Notes: generated by a model not told the origin, from the letters alone. A stretch of 64,000 nucleotides of DNA from Streptomyces avermitilis MA-4680 = NBRC 14893 (GCF_000009765.2 NC_003155.5:744001-808000); one strand, 5' to 3'. Positions 33,195 to 42,915 are shown, counted from the stretch's first letter. A program made the numbers and translations.

Positions 33195-33212
33195 CCCAAG
33201 CTGTAGCTTGGG
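33195..33212. promoter_or_regulatory. LysR-type operator palindrome
   Basis: CCCAAGCT (33195-33202) and AGCTTGGG (33205-33212) are perfect arms around GT, ending 3 bp before the LysR ATG. LysR sites are typically short interrupted palindromes in the divergent region. The position suggests autorepression. Confidence 0.65.
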
Positions 33213-33215
33213 GTT

Positions 33216-34127
33216 ATGACTTTGGAGGACCTGCGCGTCTTCGTGGCCGTGTGCAAAGCGGGAAGCCTCAGCGCCGCCGCCCGGGACCTGGACTGCACAC
33301 AGTCAGCGGTGAGCCAGCATGTGAAGCGGTTGGAGCGAGAGACCGGCGTGAGCCTCGTGGAGCGCCAGCCACGAGGCGTCCTGCCCACACACGCGGGGCG
33401 CGTCTTGTGCGATGCCGCCTCGGACAGCATCGCCGGTCTGGATCTGGCCCTGCGTCGTCTCGGGGACCTTGTCAACGGGGACAGCGGCTCCGTGCGCGTC
33501 ACCACGGGCGGAACAACCGTGCGGCACTTCATGTCCGAGGCCATCGTCGCCTTCCGTCAGCGCTACCCGAAGGTCAGTCTGGAGTTCCAGACAGAGACCT
33601 CCAGCCGCAACTGCTTCGACGCCCTCACCGCCGGCAACCTGGACCTCGCCTGGGTCACGATCGCCGGCCCGGTGCGCGGTATCGAGCAACGCCCCGTCGT
33701 CGCCCTGCCCTGGGTACTCGCTGTCCGCGCCGACGATCCGCTCGCGGGCCGGCCCTGTGTCAACACAGCCGAACTCACCGACATCAGCCTCATCCGGCTC
33801 CCCCACAACTCCACCTCAGGTGCCCGCCTCGACGCCGCGTTCGCCGAGCTCGGGGTCCGGAGCAGCTCCGACACCAGCGTCGCCGACTGGGACACCGCCC
33901 TCCTGCTGGCAGAGCTCGGCCTCGGTCACGCCGTCGTGCCTGTCCTGCCCGGCTGGCAGGTACCCGGTGACGGCCCCCTACGGCTCGTCCCCATCCCCGA
34001 CCTGCCCCCGCTCCCGGTCGGCTGGGCCGTCCGCCGTTGGGACGCTCTCACCCCACTGGCCCGGGTCTTCGCCGACACTGTCGCCCGCAGCTGCAAGGAG
34101 AAGACCGCCAACACTCGGCCCAAGTAG
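33216..34127 (+). CDS. LysR family transcriptional regulator
   Basis: 303 aa, standard LTTR. N-terminal HTH (MTLEDLRVFVAVCKAGSLSA, AARDLDCTQSAVSQHVKRLE, RETGVSLVERQ) and a two-lobe effector domain (GSVRVTTGGTTVRHFMSEAI onwards). It is divergent from the DUF6817 gene with a palindrome overlapping its own start region. The ligand is unknown. Confidence 0.9.
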   Translation: MTLEDLRVFVAVCKAGSLSAAARDLDCTQSAVSQHVKRLERETGVSLVERQPRGVLPTHAGRVLCDAASDSIAGLDLALRRLGDLVNGDSGSVRVTTGGTTVRHFMSEAIVAFRQRYPKVSLEFQTETSSRNCFDALTAGNLDLAWVTIAGPVRGIEQRPVVALPWVLAVRADDPLAGRPCVNTAELTDISLIRLPHNSTSGARLDAAFAELGVRSSSDTSVADWDTALLLAELGLGHAVVPVLPGWQVPGDGPLRLVPIPDLPPLPVGWAVRRWDALTPLARVFADTVARSCKEKTANTRPK

Positions 34128-34210
34128 CAAGCGGCCTGGGCAGCGCTGATGAGTAGGTTCGCCCCATGGGCCGTGTGCCCAGCCCTACCTCTGTCCGGCG
34201 GCTCATGCGC

Positions 34211-34234
34211 CTCTCCCTCTTCCAAGAGGGAGAG
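34211..34234 (+). terminator. Terminator after LysR gene
   Basis: CTCTCCCTCTT and AAGAGGGAGAG form a perfect 11-bp stem with a CC loop, 84 bp past the LysR stop. There is no U-tract, but the stem is strong. Confidence 0.6.
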
Positions 34235-34358
34235 CGAAGCGGAACAGGTTATTTCCCAGAGCCGTTCGTCCTCTCCGCGTCGTTGTCTCCCGATGGCTGG
34301 GAGGTGGGCGCCTGGCGGCCTCGTTGAAACTCGATGTCGGTGGCGGGCATGCCGGGGC

Positions 34359-34364
34359 TAGCGT
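34359..34364 (+). promoter_or_regulatory. -10 element of leaderless methyltransferase mRNA
   Basis: TAGCGT lies 8-9 nt before the ATG at 34373, and no Shine-Dalgarno is present. The spacing fits a vegetative promoter whose transcript begins at the start codon. A matching -35 was not found. Confidence 0.4.
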
Positions 34365-34372
34365 TGCGCCCC

Positions 34373-35140
34373 ATGGATGACAAGGATCTTCCGCCGCGCC
34401 TTACCCATCTCACCTTTCACGGTCCCCTTTCCGAAGCCCGAGCCGCACGGATCATCGGCAGACTTGCCCGAGCGGCACCCTCGACTGTCCTCGACATCGG
34501 TTGTGGCTGGGGGGAGCTGATGCTCCGCACCCTCGAGACGGTGGAGGGGGCGACCGGTCTCGGTATCGACCTCAATGGCCAGGACATCGCCCGGGGACGC
34601 GAGAACGCCAAGGCCCGTGCACTGGCTGACCGCGTGAAGTTCGTCGAAGAATCTGCAGCCGGAACGGCACGTGGGCCTGCTGACCTCGTCCTGTGCTTGG
34701 GAGCCAGCCACACGCTCAGCGACGCACAGCCACCTCAGCACACCACCGCCGCACTGCACGCGCTGCGACGGCTGGTCCAGCCCGGGGGACGCGTCCTCCT
34801 CGGTGAGAATTTCTGGCAGCGCACCCCCACCTCGGCCGAACTCGACGCGATGTGGCCGGGCGCCCGCGCCGAAGAGTTCCACGACCTGGCCGGACTCGTC
34901 GACCTCGCTGTCGCCTCCGGGTTCCGCCCTGCCTGGATCGAGACGGCGAGCAGCGACGAATGGGACGAGTTCGAGTCCGGCTACCAGTCCGACGTGGAGG
35001 AGTGGCTGGCCGCCCACAGCGACCACCCGCTGGCTGCTGAGACGCGGGAGCGCGTGGACCGGCACCGGGCGAGCTGGCTGAAAGGCTACCGAGGAGTACT
35101 CGGGCTGGCCTATCTCACGTTGGTCCCCGTTGACCACTGA
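34373..35140 (+). CDS. Class I SAM-dependent methyltransferase
   Basis: 255 aa from ATG 34373. Motif I VLDIGCGWGELML, acidic motif II GLGIDLNGQDIARG, motif post-I/IV LVLCLGASHTL and GGRVLLGENFW make it a small-molecule methyltransferase. An in-frame ATG at 34334 is disfavoured because the -10 TAGCGT lies after it. It appears monocistronic; the substrate is unknown. Confidence 0.82.
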   Translation: MDDKDLPPRLTHLTFHGPLSEARAARIIGRLARAAPSTVLDIGCGWGELMLRTLETVEGATGLGIDLNGQDIARGRENAKARALADRVKFVEESAAGTARGPADLVLCLGASHTLSDAQPPQHTTAALHALRRLVQPGGRVLLGENFWQRTPTSAELDAMWPGARAEEFHDLAGLVDLAVASGFRPAWIETASSDEWDEFESGYQSDVEEWLAAHSDHPLAAETRERVDRHRASWLKGYRGVLGLAYLTLVPVDH

Positions 35141-35553
35141 GCTTGAGTTCGTCATGTCGTGCGAGATCAGCCCGATGCGGTTGTCCCCGATGAGCGGCCA
35201 CGTCCGTCGCCGACAGTCGTCGATCCGTCCCGCGCCACCGACAGCCGCGGATCGTCGTGTACCGGCTGCCGCGCGCGGCGGCGGCCGGAGGATCACGGCG
35301 AGTCGCCACGGCTGTGAGGAGGCACTCCGCGTGCGCCCTCAAGGATCGCGCCCGCCAGCGAGGAAGGGTCGGTGTCCATGGTCACCGTGCGCGGCCCCGG
35401 CGTCCTGCCGGTCGATCGGACTAGCGGACACCGTCGGCAACACCTGGTCCGAGCCATTTCCCTGCTCAGCGATCCTCCAGCCACTCCCCTCCCCTCCTAC
35501 CACTCCCCTCCTCCCCCCTACACACCCGACCTGCGGATTTGGTGAGTCCGGGG
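35141..35553. other. Intergenic, C/T-rich end
   Basis: About 410 bp between the convergent methyltransferase and GH76 genes. 35480-35525 is a pyrimidine-rich run of CTCCCC-type repeats. No gene is recognised. Confidence 0.4.
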
Positions 35554-37029
35554 TCAGGAGGCAGCGTTCATCAAGTCGACGGCGGACTGCTGGCGGGCGG
35601 CGTCGGACGTGTCGAGGGGGCCGGCCCAGTGGAGGCCGTAGGCGTCGAGGGGCGTGCGGTCGTTGGCGTATGCGGAGTCGGCCTGGCGGTGGATGTAGGA
35701 GGTGTAGGGGCGGTCGGAGAGCTGGGCGTTGAAGGCGTTGAGGCCTCGGATGTAGGCACCCTTGAAGGAGGGTCCGTCGGCGCCACAGCCGCCTGTCTCG
35801 CATGGTTCGCGCAGGATTCCGCCGGAGTTCAGTGCGGTGGAGGTGGTCGAGGCGTCGCCGATCTGGCGGCCCTTGGTGAGCAGGGCGGAGTTCCCGGTGG
35901 CGCGATAGAGCTCCGCGAGGCCGCCGAGGAGGACGCCTTGGTTGTACGACCAGGCTGTGTCGCCGTTGTTGGTGCAGGTCGTGACGTTGATGCCGTCGTT
36001 GACCAGATGGGAGCTGTTGATCATGGCGGTGCCCTGGAACCACGACCACTCCGCGTTCGCACGGGCGAGGTAGGTCGTGTCGCTGGGGACGCGGTTGTGG
36101 AGCGCGGCGTTCAGCTCCAGGTAGAGGGAGTTGGCGATGGCGTTCTTGTAGGTCTTGGCGGTGCTCCACCAGACGCCGCCGCCACATGTCGAGTCCCAGT
36201 ACCGATGCATGTGGTCCGCGTCGGCGCGGGCGGTGTTCAGGTACCTGCTGTCACCGGTCAGGTCGTACGCGGCGACCCAGGCCAGCCCCCACCACCCGGT
36301 GTCGTCGATGTAGTCGTTGGTGAAGTTGCCGCCCTGGGCGTGCAGGTTGAGGTCGTAGGTCTTGGCGATGGCGTACTTGTAGCTGCTCATGCCAGTGACC
36401 TGAATGTTGTTGATGAGGGCGGTCAGCGCGTTGGCCGAGTTCCACCAGCCGGTGCTGTCGAACAGGCCGGAGCTGAGGTTGTACGACTGCATCAGCGCGG
36501 TGGCCGCCGCGGTCGGGCGGCTGCCGGCGTTCCAGGTCGTACGGGCCCAGGCCGTGCAGGCGATCTCGGTGCGATTACCGGCCTTGCCGCAGGCGCGGAG
36601 GGCGCCGACGCCGAGGTTGTTCCAATCGTCGACGTTGTACATCAGGGTGCGCCAGCCGGTCTGGCCCGAGGGGATCGTGGTGTCGCCGAGCCTGCTGCCG
36701 GAGGTCCAGGTGCGGCCGCCGTCGAAGGAGCGGTCGAGCCAGACCTCGTCGGTGGGGCTGCCGTTGGTGATCGAGGCCCAGCCCATGGCGTCGGTGTCGT
36801 CGAAGTGCAGGGCGATGGTGCGGGAGTAGATGCTGGTGGTCACCGGCCGGCGGTCCTGCGGGGACAGCGACGGGTCACGGCCGTCGCAGTACTTGTTGCA
36901 GACGGTCGCCTGGACTGCTGTGGTCGCGGCTTCGGCGCTTCCGGATGCCGGGATCAGGAGAGCCAGGGACATCACGGTCGCGAGCAGGCCGGCCCCGAGC
37001 ATGCGTGTTCTTCTTGCCTTTGAGTGCAT
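35554..37029 (-). CDS. Secreted glycoside hydrolase family 76 (alpha-1,6-mannanase-like)
   Basis: 491 aa from ATG 37029 (GGAG upstream). It has a signal peptide (MLGAGLLATVMSLALLIPAS, AEA), a short N-terminal beta-rich region (~40-170), then a GH76 (alpha/alpha)6 barrel with the catalytic DD pair in NDYIDDTGWWGLAWVAAYDL and RGLNAFNAQL near the end. GH76 enzymes cut alpha-1,6-mannan of fungal or mycobacterial walls. It is 20 bp downstream of the GH27 gene, same operon, under a LacI operator. Confidence 0.88.
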   Translation of the reverse strand: MHSKARRTRMLGAGLLATVMSLALLIPASGSAEAATTAVQATVCNKYCDGRDPSLSPQDRRPVTTSIYSRTIALHFDDTDAMGWASITNGSPTDEVWLDRSFDGGRTWTSGSRLGDTTIPSGQTGWRTLMYNVDDWNNLGVGALRACGKAGNRTEIACTAWARTTWNAGSRPTAAATALMQSYNLSSGLFDSTGWWNSANALTALINNIQVTGMSSYKYAIAKTYDLNLHAQGGNFTNDYIDDTGWWGLAWVAAYDLTGDSRYLNTARADADHMHRYWDSTCGGGVWWSTAKTYKNAIANSLYLELNAALHNRVPSDTTYLARANAEWSWFQGTAMINSSHLVNDGINVTTCTNNGDTAWSYNQGVLLGGLAELYRATGNSALLTKGRQIGDASTTSTALNSGGILREPCETGGCGADGPSFKGAYIRGLNAFNAQLSDRPYTSYIHRQADSAYANDRTPLDAYGLHWAGPLDTSDAARQQSAVDLMNAAS

Positions 37030-37049
37030 GTCAGCTCCGTCGAGGTCGG

Positions 37050-38660
37050 TCAGCCCAGGCGCCACTGCTGGTTGGCGCCGCCGTTGCAGGTCCAGAGTTC
37101 GAGCGCGGTGCCGTTGACGTTGCCGGAGGCCTGGTCGCCGCCCGTGACGTCGAGGCAGAGGCCTGACTGGGTGCCGGTGACGGTGCCGTTGGGGTTGAGG
37201 CTCCACTTCTGGTTGGCTCCCCCGTTGCAGGTGTAGAGCTGCACCTTGGTGCCGGAAGTGGTCCCGTTGTCGTAGGCGTCCAGGCACTGGGTGCCGCCGT
37301 AGAGCCGGAGTTCACCGGCGGCGGTGATGGTCACGGCCTGGTTGGCGCCGCCGCAGTCCCAGATCTCGATCTTGGTGCCGGGGGCGGTCTGGTTGTCGTA
37401 CGCGTCCAGGCAGCGGTTGGAGGAGGCGCCGACCAGCGGGTGGGTGCTCCCGGCGCTGGTGCCACTGCCGACGGAGACCCGGTACATCACGGAGCCGTGG
37501 CCGGGGACACTGGCCGAGATGCTTCCGCCGGTGCTGCTGACGACGTGTGACCAGAGGTTGTCGAGCCGGTAGGAGGATGCCGCGGGGAGACCGGCCGCGG
37601 TGGCGGAGGTGGTGATGGTGGCGGCGGAGGAGTTCTCGTTGAAGAGCACCACCGACACGTCGCCGTTCGCCAGCGGTTTGGTCAGCACGTGGAGGCCGCC
37701 GGAGGAGGACACCTCGGTGCCCTGCTTGCCCAGGGAGTCCTGGTCCACGGCGATGACGTCCTTGTTGCCGTAGAGGAAGAGGGTGGCGGCGGAGGCCTTG
37801 CGCAGGTCGGTTCCGGCGATCAGGGGCGCGGCCATCTCCGACCAGAGGCTGAAGTGGGAACGGTCCTCGGTGAACGACATGCCGTTGCCGACCTCGAGCA
37901 TGTCGGGGTCGTTCCAGGCGCCCGGCTTGGCGTACGGAGCGAGCTTGACGTTGGCCTTGTAGATCGACACCACCGTCGAGAAGTTGACGTTGATGTCGTC
38001 GGTGGTGCGCCAGCTGTTCCCGACCCCCGCTCCCCAGGTCCACACACTGGCCAGACCCCAGTTGCACAGGCTGTAGACGATCGGGCGGCCGGTGTTGACC
38101 AGGGCGTCGCGCATGGCGGTGTAGCGCTGCTGGTCGGGCACGTTCTGGTGGTTGCAGTTGTCGTACTTGAGGTAGTCCACGCCCCAGGAGGCGAAGCTGT
38201 CGGCGTCCGTCTGCTCGTGGCCGAGGCTTCCGGGGTAGCCCTGACAGGTGGCGGTGCCGGCGCTCTCGTAGATGCCGAGCTTGAGGCCCTTGCTGTGGAC
38301 GTAGGCGGCGGTTCCGCTGATGCCGTCGGGGAACTTGACCGGGTCGGGCACCAGTTGGCCCACGGAGTTGCGGGCCGAGGTCATCCAGCAGTCGTCGATG
38401 TTGACGTACTGGTACCCGGCGCCCTTCAGACCGGAGGAGACGAGGTAGTCGGCGGTCTGCTTGACCAACTGCTCGGTGACGTTGCAGCCGAAGGCGTTCC
38501 AGTCGTTCCAGCCCATCGGGGGCGTCCTGGCCAGACCGTTGTCGAGGGCCTGCGCGGGCGGTGCCGCGCGGAGCACCAGCAGGGCCGGAGCGAGGACCAG
38601 CAGAAGCAGCATCGCGAAGGCGGCGCTCAGGGGTCTCAGGAAGGATGGCGGGACGGTCAT
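37050..38660 (-). CDS. Secreted GH27 alpha-galactosidase with ricin-type CBM13
   Basis: 536 aa. Signal peptide (LLLVLAPALLVLRAAPPAQA), GH27 barrel (LARTPPMGWNDWNAFGCNVT, YQYVNIDDCWM), nucleophile Asp in VDYLKYDNCN and acid/base Asp in NDPDMLEVGNG. A C-terminal beta-sandwich is followed by a ricin B lectin/CBM13 trefoil with NQKWSL and NQQWRLG repeats. It removes alpha-galactosyl (or beta-arabinopyranosyl) residues and probably trims side chains for the GH76 enzyme. CAGGAG precedes the ATG; a LacI-type operator lies 48 bp upstream. Confidence 0.9.
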   Translation of the reverse strand: MTVPPSFLRPLSAAFAMLLLLVLAPALLVLRAAPPAQALDNGLARTPPMGWNDWNAFGCNVTEQLVKQTADYLVSSGLKGAGYQYVNIDDCWMTSARNSVGQLVPDPVKFPDGISGTAAYVHSKGLKLGIYESAGTATCQGYPGSLGHEQTDADSFASWGVDYLKYDNCNHQNVPDQQRYTAMRDALVNTGRPIVYSLCNWGLASVWTWGAGVGNSWRTTDDINVNFSTVVSIYKANVKLAPYAKPGAWNDPDMLEVGNGMSFTEDRSHFSLWSEMAAPLIAGTDLRKASAATLFLYGNKDVIAVDQDSLGKQGTEVSSSGGLHVLTKPLANGDVSVVLFNENSSAATITTSATAAGLPAASSYRLDNLWSHVVSSTGGSISASVPGHGSVMYRVSVGSGTSAGSTHPLVGASSNRCLDAYDNQTAPGTKIEIWDCGGANQAVTITAAGELRLYGGTQCLDAYDNGTTSGTKVQLYTCNGGANQKWSLNPNGTVTGTQSGLCLDVTGGDQASGNVNGTALELWTCNGGANQQWRLG

Positions 38661-38707
38661 GTCGGTGTCTCCTGTTTCGCCGTGTGGGGCCGGACGAACT
38701 CAAGTGC

Positions 38708-38724
38708 CTGACAACGTTGTTCAG
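38708..38724. promoter_or_regulatory. LacI-type operator before GH27/GH76 operon
   Basis: CTGACAACGTTGTTCAG is a near-perfect 17-bp palindrome with the TGACAACGTTGT core usual for actinomycete LacI-family repressors. It is 48 bp upstream of the GH27 ATG. The LacI gene at 39885-40940 is the likely ligand-responsive repressor. Confidence 0.75.
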
Positions 38725-38843
38725 TTGCCGGGTGTGGCGCCTTTGGAAACGTAACCATCGCGAAGTTCCCACCGGCCGGGCCCAGCCGTCAATAATCCGT
38801 ACCAAACTGTCGCGGGGGTGAACTACTCGCGCTGTCAGAAGCG

Positions 38844-39850
38844 TTGACGACCTTGCCGACCACATCGGCAGCCGCGGCGGAGCGCTTGGGCCCGGCCCGG
38901 GCGTTGACGCGCGCCGTCGCCGCGTACTCCGCGCTCTGGAGACCCTTCGGAACGAACGACGGTTCCGGGCTGGTCCGCGAGCAGGTTCCGGTGGCCGCCG
39001 ACGACAAGCCGTACTCGTACGAATGGCCCTACTCGCAGGTGCACATCGCCGCGCTCGACCTCACGGCCGTGGACGCGGCGTACGAGTCGGAGCCAGCCGA
39101 ACGGACAAAGGCGCAGGAGCACTTCTGGCACGTCGGCAAAGGCACGACCGGGTGTCCCGGATACGCCTCCTACCCTGTCGTCGCGTGCGGCGAGGGCGGC
39201 GAGGGCGGCGCAGCGCCACGGCGGCGACCAGCCCCATGATCGAGCGTCGTAATCTCACTTGGTGTCCCTTCGTCGAGGTCGGGACCCGCACCCTCCAAGG
39301 CGGCAGTCAGGGCTACAAGGGTTCTTCGTTGTCCCGGACAGGACTTTGGCAATTGGTGCAGGTCACGGCTGTGCCCGCCCCTTTGTCCCGGACAGCCCGG
39401 ACAGTCGTGAACATCGGCGGCTGACTTGGCGATCCTCGCCCTGGAAGGCATCCGATCGTCGGTACTGGTGACAGAAAGGCGGACGAATGAGTCTTTGTCA
39501 CAAGCCGCGTGCCTCACTGGTGACAACCAGGCTGCTTCGGCGGGTGCCATTCGCCAGCTCATCCGGCTCTGCCGGTGACAACTACTGAGCTTCGGCTCAC
39601 TACGACGACAACGAATGGGTCGGCCTGGCGAAGGACCAGCGACACCTGCAGACCGGGGACGCCGCCGCCCTGGCCCGCGCGAAGGAGATCTTCGCCCTGG
39701 TCAGATCCGGCTGGGACACCGACACGAGCTACGCCGCGCCCGGCGGCGTCTTCTGGACCCAGGTCGGCTGGAGCCAGGACCGCAACACCGTCTCGAACAT
39801 GCCGGGCGCCCAAAGCAGGCAGCGTTCGCGCAGATCTGCGCCGTGCTCGC
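38844..39850 (+). pseudogene. Interrupted GH76-like hydrolase gene
   Basis: Two plus-strand pieces of one enzyme are visible: 38844-39235 (ALTRAVAAYSALWRPFGTND, SYEWPYSQVHIAALDL, GCPGYASYPV) and ~39590-39845 (YDDNEWVGLAKDQRHLQTGD, ARAKEIFALVRSGWDTD, FWTQVGWSQDRNTVSNMPGA). In intact relatives these parts are adjacent. About 350 bp of foreign sequence separates them, with three GGTGACA copies and two TTGTCCCGGACA copies. There is no start signal for the first piece and the 3' end is missing. Confidence 0.65.
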
Positions 39851-39884
39851 CTGACCCCGCGCCAAGTGGCGGACGCTCTACTGA

Positions 39885-40940
39885 CTACTGGGTCCCGATC
39901 TCGCCCGTGCCGCGCGCGATCAACTGGACCGGCAGGACCGTGCGGCGGGAGGGAGCGTCGTCGCCGTCGATGCGGTCCAGCAGAAGGCGGGCGGCATGGC
40001 GGCCGAGCTCCTCGGTGTCGGAGGTGACCACGGTGACCGGGGTGGGGAGCATGTCGGCCAGTTTGAAGTCGTCGAAGCCGACGATCGCGACGGAGGTCTG
40101 GAGCTGCCGGCAGGCGCGCAGGACACCCTCGGTGAGGAAGCCCGTCGTGGAGAAAACCGCGGTGGGGGGATCCGCGGAGGTGAGCAGGGTGTGGGTGGCG
40201 GCCGAGGCCTCCTCGGTGGTGCCACGGCGCAGGGTGACAACCAAGTTGCTGTCGGGAGTGATGCCGCTGCGGCGCAGCGCCTTGCGGTAACCGCGCAGCC
40301 GTCGGCCGGTGCTGTAGTAGGAGGGGGCGCCGAGGATCGCGATCCGGCGGTGGCCCTGGTCGATGAGGTGCTGGGTGGCCTTGCGTCCGCCGTCCTCGTT
40401 GTCGACGAGGACGACATCGGCCTCGGCGCCGGTGGCCGGCCGGTCGACGAAGACGATAGGCACGTGGTCATGGCCGTTGATCTCGTTGAGGAAGGCGTGG
40501 TCGCCCTGGTCGGGGACGATGATGAGCCCGGCGACGCGCCGTCCGATGAGCTCGCCCACCGCGCGGCGTTCGACCTCCGGGTCCTCGTCGGCCGTACTGA
40601 GGAGGACCGCGTAGCCGGCCCGGTTGGCCACTTCGACGGCGGCCTTGGCCAGGGACGCGTAGAACGGGTTGGTCAGATCGCCGAGCAGCAGCCCGATGGT
40701 CATGGAGTTCTGCCCGGGACGCAGTGAGCGAGCGAGCTCGTTTCGCTGGTACCCGATGGCGTTGATCGCCGCCATCACACGCTCGGCCGTCTCCTCACGG
40801 ACCGTTCCGACGCCGTTGACAACGCGGGAGACGGTGACGAGGGCGACTCCGGCCCGCTCCGCGACATCGCGCATCGTGGGCCTGGTGTTCTGGCGGTGCG
40901 GGGGACGACTGCTCACGTGAGTTGAAGACCAACCTTCCAT
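39885..40940 (-). CDS. LacI family transcriptional regulator
   Basis: 351 aa; the conserved part begins at MRDVAERAGVALVTVSRVVN (HTH), so ATG 40874 is an alternative start. The hinge helix ARSLRPGQ and periplasmic-binding-like sugar domain (NSMTIGLLLGDLTNPFYASL, VPIVFVDRPATG, VAIVGFDDFKLADMLPTPVT) are complete. It lies upstream of the GH27/GH76 operon, which carries a LacI-type palindrome. Confidence 0.9.
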   Translation of the reverse strand: MEGWSSTHVSSRPPHRQNTRPTMRDVAERAGVALVTVSRVVNGVGTVREETAERVMAAINAIGYQRNELARSLRPGQNSMTIGLLLGDLTNPFYASLAKAAVEVANRAGYAVLLSTADEDPEVERRAVGELIGRRVAGLIIVPDQGDHAFLNEINGHDHVPIVFVDRPATGAEADVVLVDNEDGGRKATQHLIDQGHRRIAILGAPSYYSTGRRLRGYRKALRRSGITPDSNLVVTLRRGTTEEASAATHTLLTSADPPTAVFSTTGFLTEGVLRACRQLQTSVAIVGFDDFKLADMLPTPVTVVTSDTEELGRHAARLLLDRIDGDDAPSRRTVLPVQLIARGTGEIGTQ

Positions 40941-41030
40941 CGCGTACCGGGGGCCGGGACCGCCCTCAGGATACGTTTCGGGCCCCGGCCCGCTGCCCGG
41001 CCCGGGTGGCCAACTGTTGCTCCTGATTCC

Positions 41031-41328
41031 CTAGTTGCTCTTGTCGGTCATGGTCTGGAGGTCGGAGAGCGGCTTTGTGCCGTCGAGGATATCCGGCCAG
41101 TAGGCGGTGATCAGGTCGTTCGACTGGCTGGCCCACTGGGTGGTGAAGCGCACGCCGATGCTGGACGACGTGTTCAGTCCCGTCTTGACGGTGGACGCGA
41201 CGGTCGTCAGGCCGGCCCTGTCGAGGGCACCGAAGTAGGCGTCCTGCGCCGGGAGGTAGGCCGGGGCCGCAGCGGGGAGTCGGGCAGCACCTTGGTCCAC
41301 ACGGTGGAGTCGAGGTATTTGAGGACCT
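41031..41328 (-). pseudogene. Sugar ABC solute-binding protein, C-terminal remnant
   Basis: The minus strand encodes KVLKYLDSTVWTKVLPDSP and, in a shifted frame, LPAQDAYFGALDRAGLTTVA, then TQWASQSNDLITAYWPDILD, then MTDKSN and a stop. This is the tail of an extracellular sugar-binding protein. The N-terminal three-quarters and the lipoprotein signal are gone. It probably belonged to the glycan locus. Confidence 0.6.
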
Positions 41329-41355
41329 TGCTCCGCGGAGTCCGACAACGATGTC

Positions 41356-41871
41356 GTGCGGTCGGTGACCTTGAAGGACCTGCGCGACGGGACGCATCGC
41401 ACCCTCGCCGCGCGTTACGTCCTGGACGCCACCGAGACGGGCGAACTCCTCCACCTCGCGGGCGTCGAGCACGCGAACGGGGCCGAGTCGCGCGCCACGG
41501 CGTGCCCGCTCGCCGACCTGGCACTCGGCCGCATCGTCTTCCCGACCGCACCGTTGCCGCCCGGTATGACGGACCCGAGGGCCGCGGTCGACGGCGACGC
41601 CGGCACCGCATGGTCCCCCGGTCCTGACGGTCGCATGGTCGTCGACCTGGACGCCGAACAGCACATCACCGAGATCCGGACCCAGTGGCGAGGAGGCCAT
41701 GCCCCGGCATCCCAAGTCGAGTTCAGCCGGGACGGCCGTACGTACGGTGGCGCTGCGCAGCTGTCGGCGCGTGGCGTCCTGCGCACCGACAGCACCCCCC
41801 GCGACGTGGCACTACGGGTCATCACTTCGTCCGCGGGACCCACCTCACTCATCGCCCTCACTATTGCGTAG
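41356..41871 (+). pseudogene. FAD-oxidoreductase fragment fused to F5/8-type C domain end
   Basis: The open frame begins mid-protein with VTLKDLRDGTHRTLAARYVL, DATETGELLHLAGVEHANGA, typical of FAD-dependent oxidoreductases. It then turns into a discoidin/F5-8 type C domain (AVDGDAGTAWSPGPDGRMVV, EIRTQWRGGHAPASQVEFS). The oxidoreductase N-terminus is missing. It may be the 3' end of one multidomain secreted enzyme or a chimera made by deletion. No RBS supports a new start. Confidence 0.5.
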
Positions 41872-42021
41872 GAGTGGCCGCATCGGAGACTCCCGTCTCG
41901 GGATGAACCGACGCACGGGGTGCGACGCACGGGGTGCAACCTGGCGTGCCGCCGCCCGGCTGGAGGACAATTGCTGTTCCGACGTCGCCTGCCAGTGATC
42001 TTTCGCTGGTACGGTCCGGTC

Positions 42022-42216
42022 GTGCCGCGCCTGGTGGAAGTTCCAGGGGACGTACGCTTTTGGACCACCTCGGCTGTGTCTGCTTTCGGTTCTCAGGTCA
42101 CGGGGCTGGCGTTGCAGATCCTCACCGCCGTGGCGCTGAGCGCATCCATCGGCCGGCTGCCCCTGGTCCTGGGGCCCGCACTGCCGACGAACTCGATCCC
42201 TCGGCAGCTGACCTGA
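42022..42216 (+). pseudogene. MFS transporter, N-terminal stub
   Basis: VEVPGDVRFWTTSAVSAFGS, then QVTGLALQILTAVALSASI resembles the first helix of MFS exporters (FGSQVTGLALQ motif). The frame ends after 64 aa, shortly after helix 1. Confidence 0.5.
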
Positions 42217-42450
42217 CACGCCACGGCGCAGAAGCCGCGGCCGCAGCCGGGGAGGGCAGGGACTGATCAGCTCGCAGTGGCATTGTTCCCGGGCCGTCGG
42301 TTCGGCACGAGGAGCCAGTCGCGTATGAACGCAGGTGAACGGCCCTACACTCGGCCCGACACAGGACCAACAGACTTGGAGAGCGTATTGGCAGCGCCTG
42401 ACTTGGATCAACAGCCTCGCGACGTAGGCGGCACGTGATCAGCTTGTGGT
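42217..42450. other. Intergenic
   Basis: No gene is seen between the MFS stub and the next ORF. Confidence 0.4.
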
Positions 42451-42915
42451 GTGGAAGCCATCATCGCCAGCGCCGTAGCCGTTCTGGGCACCCTGCTCGG
42501 CTCAGGGATCACCCTTGCATTTCAGCGCAGCACAGCCGAGAGAAGCCACGAGTTCACCCGCCGCGAGAAGCTCCGACAGGAACGCCTCGATGCCTACTCG
42601 GCCTACGCCGGCGCCCTGGTCAACTACCGGCGCTGTCTGGTCCACCTGTGGTTCTGCATCCATGAGCAGCCGCCCCCCGGGGACGCAGACGAAGTTCGAA
42701 TACGCGCCTACGACCTCCGATCAAACACCCAAGAGGCCCTGTTCCGCGTGCAGATGCTCACGGATGACGAGGCTCTGAGCCAGTCCGCAGAAGCTGTACT
42801 CACTGACGTGACGGGCCTCTACAAGACGGACAGTCGAAGCGAGCTCGACGAGCGCAGAGCGCAAACCCGAGATGACATCAGCCACTTGGTACGCGCGGCC
42901 AAGCAACATCTCTGA
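42451..42915 (+). CDS. Hypothetical membrane-anchored helical protein (paralogue A)
   Basis: 154 aa, GTG start. An N-terminal membrane helix (AIIASAVAVLGTLLGSGITL) precedes a long charged helical region with QRSTAERSHEFTRREKLRQE. No family is recognised. It resembles the convergent protein at 43078-43539: GTLLG helix, Q-R..AER.H, then R..L.., QMLTDDEALSQSAE versus QLLTDNAEIRERLAE. Length and layout are equal (154 and 153 aa). Confidence 0.65.
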   Translation: MEAIIASAVAVLGTLLGSGITLAFQRSTAERSHEFTRREKLRQERLDAYSAYAGALVNYRRCLVHLWFCIHEQPPPGDADEVRIRAYDLRSNTQEALFRVQMLTDDEALSQSAEAVLTDVTGLYKTDSRSELDERRAQTRDDISHLVRAAKQHL

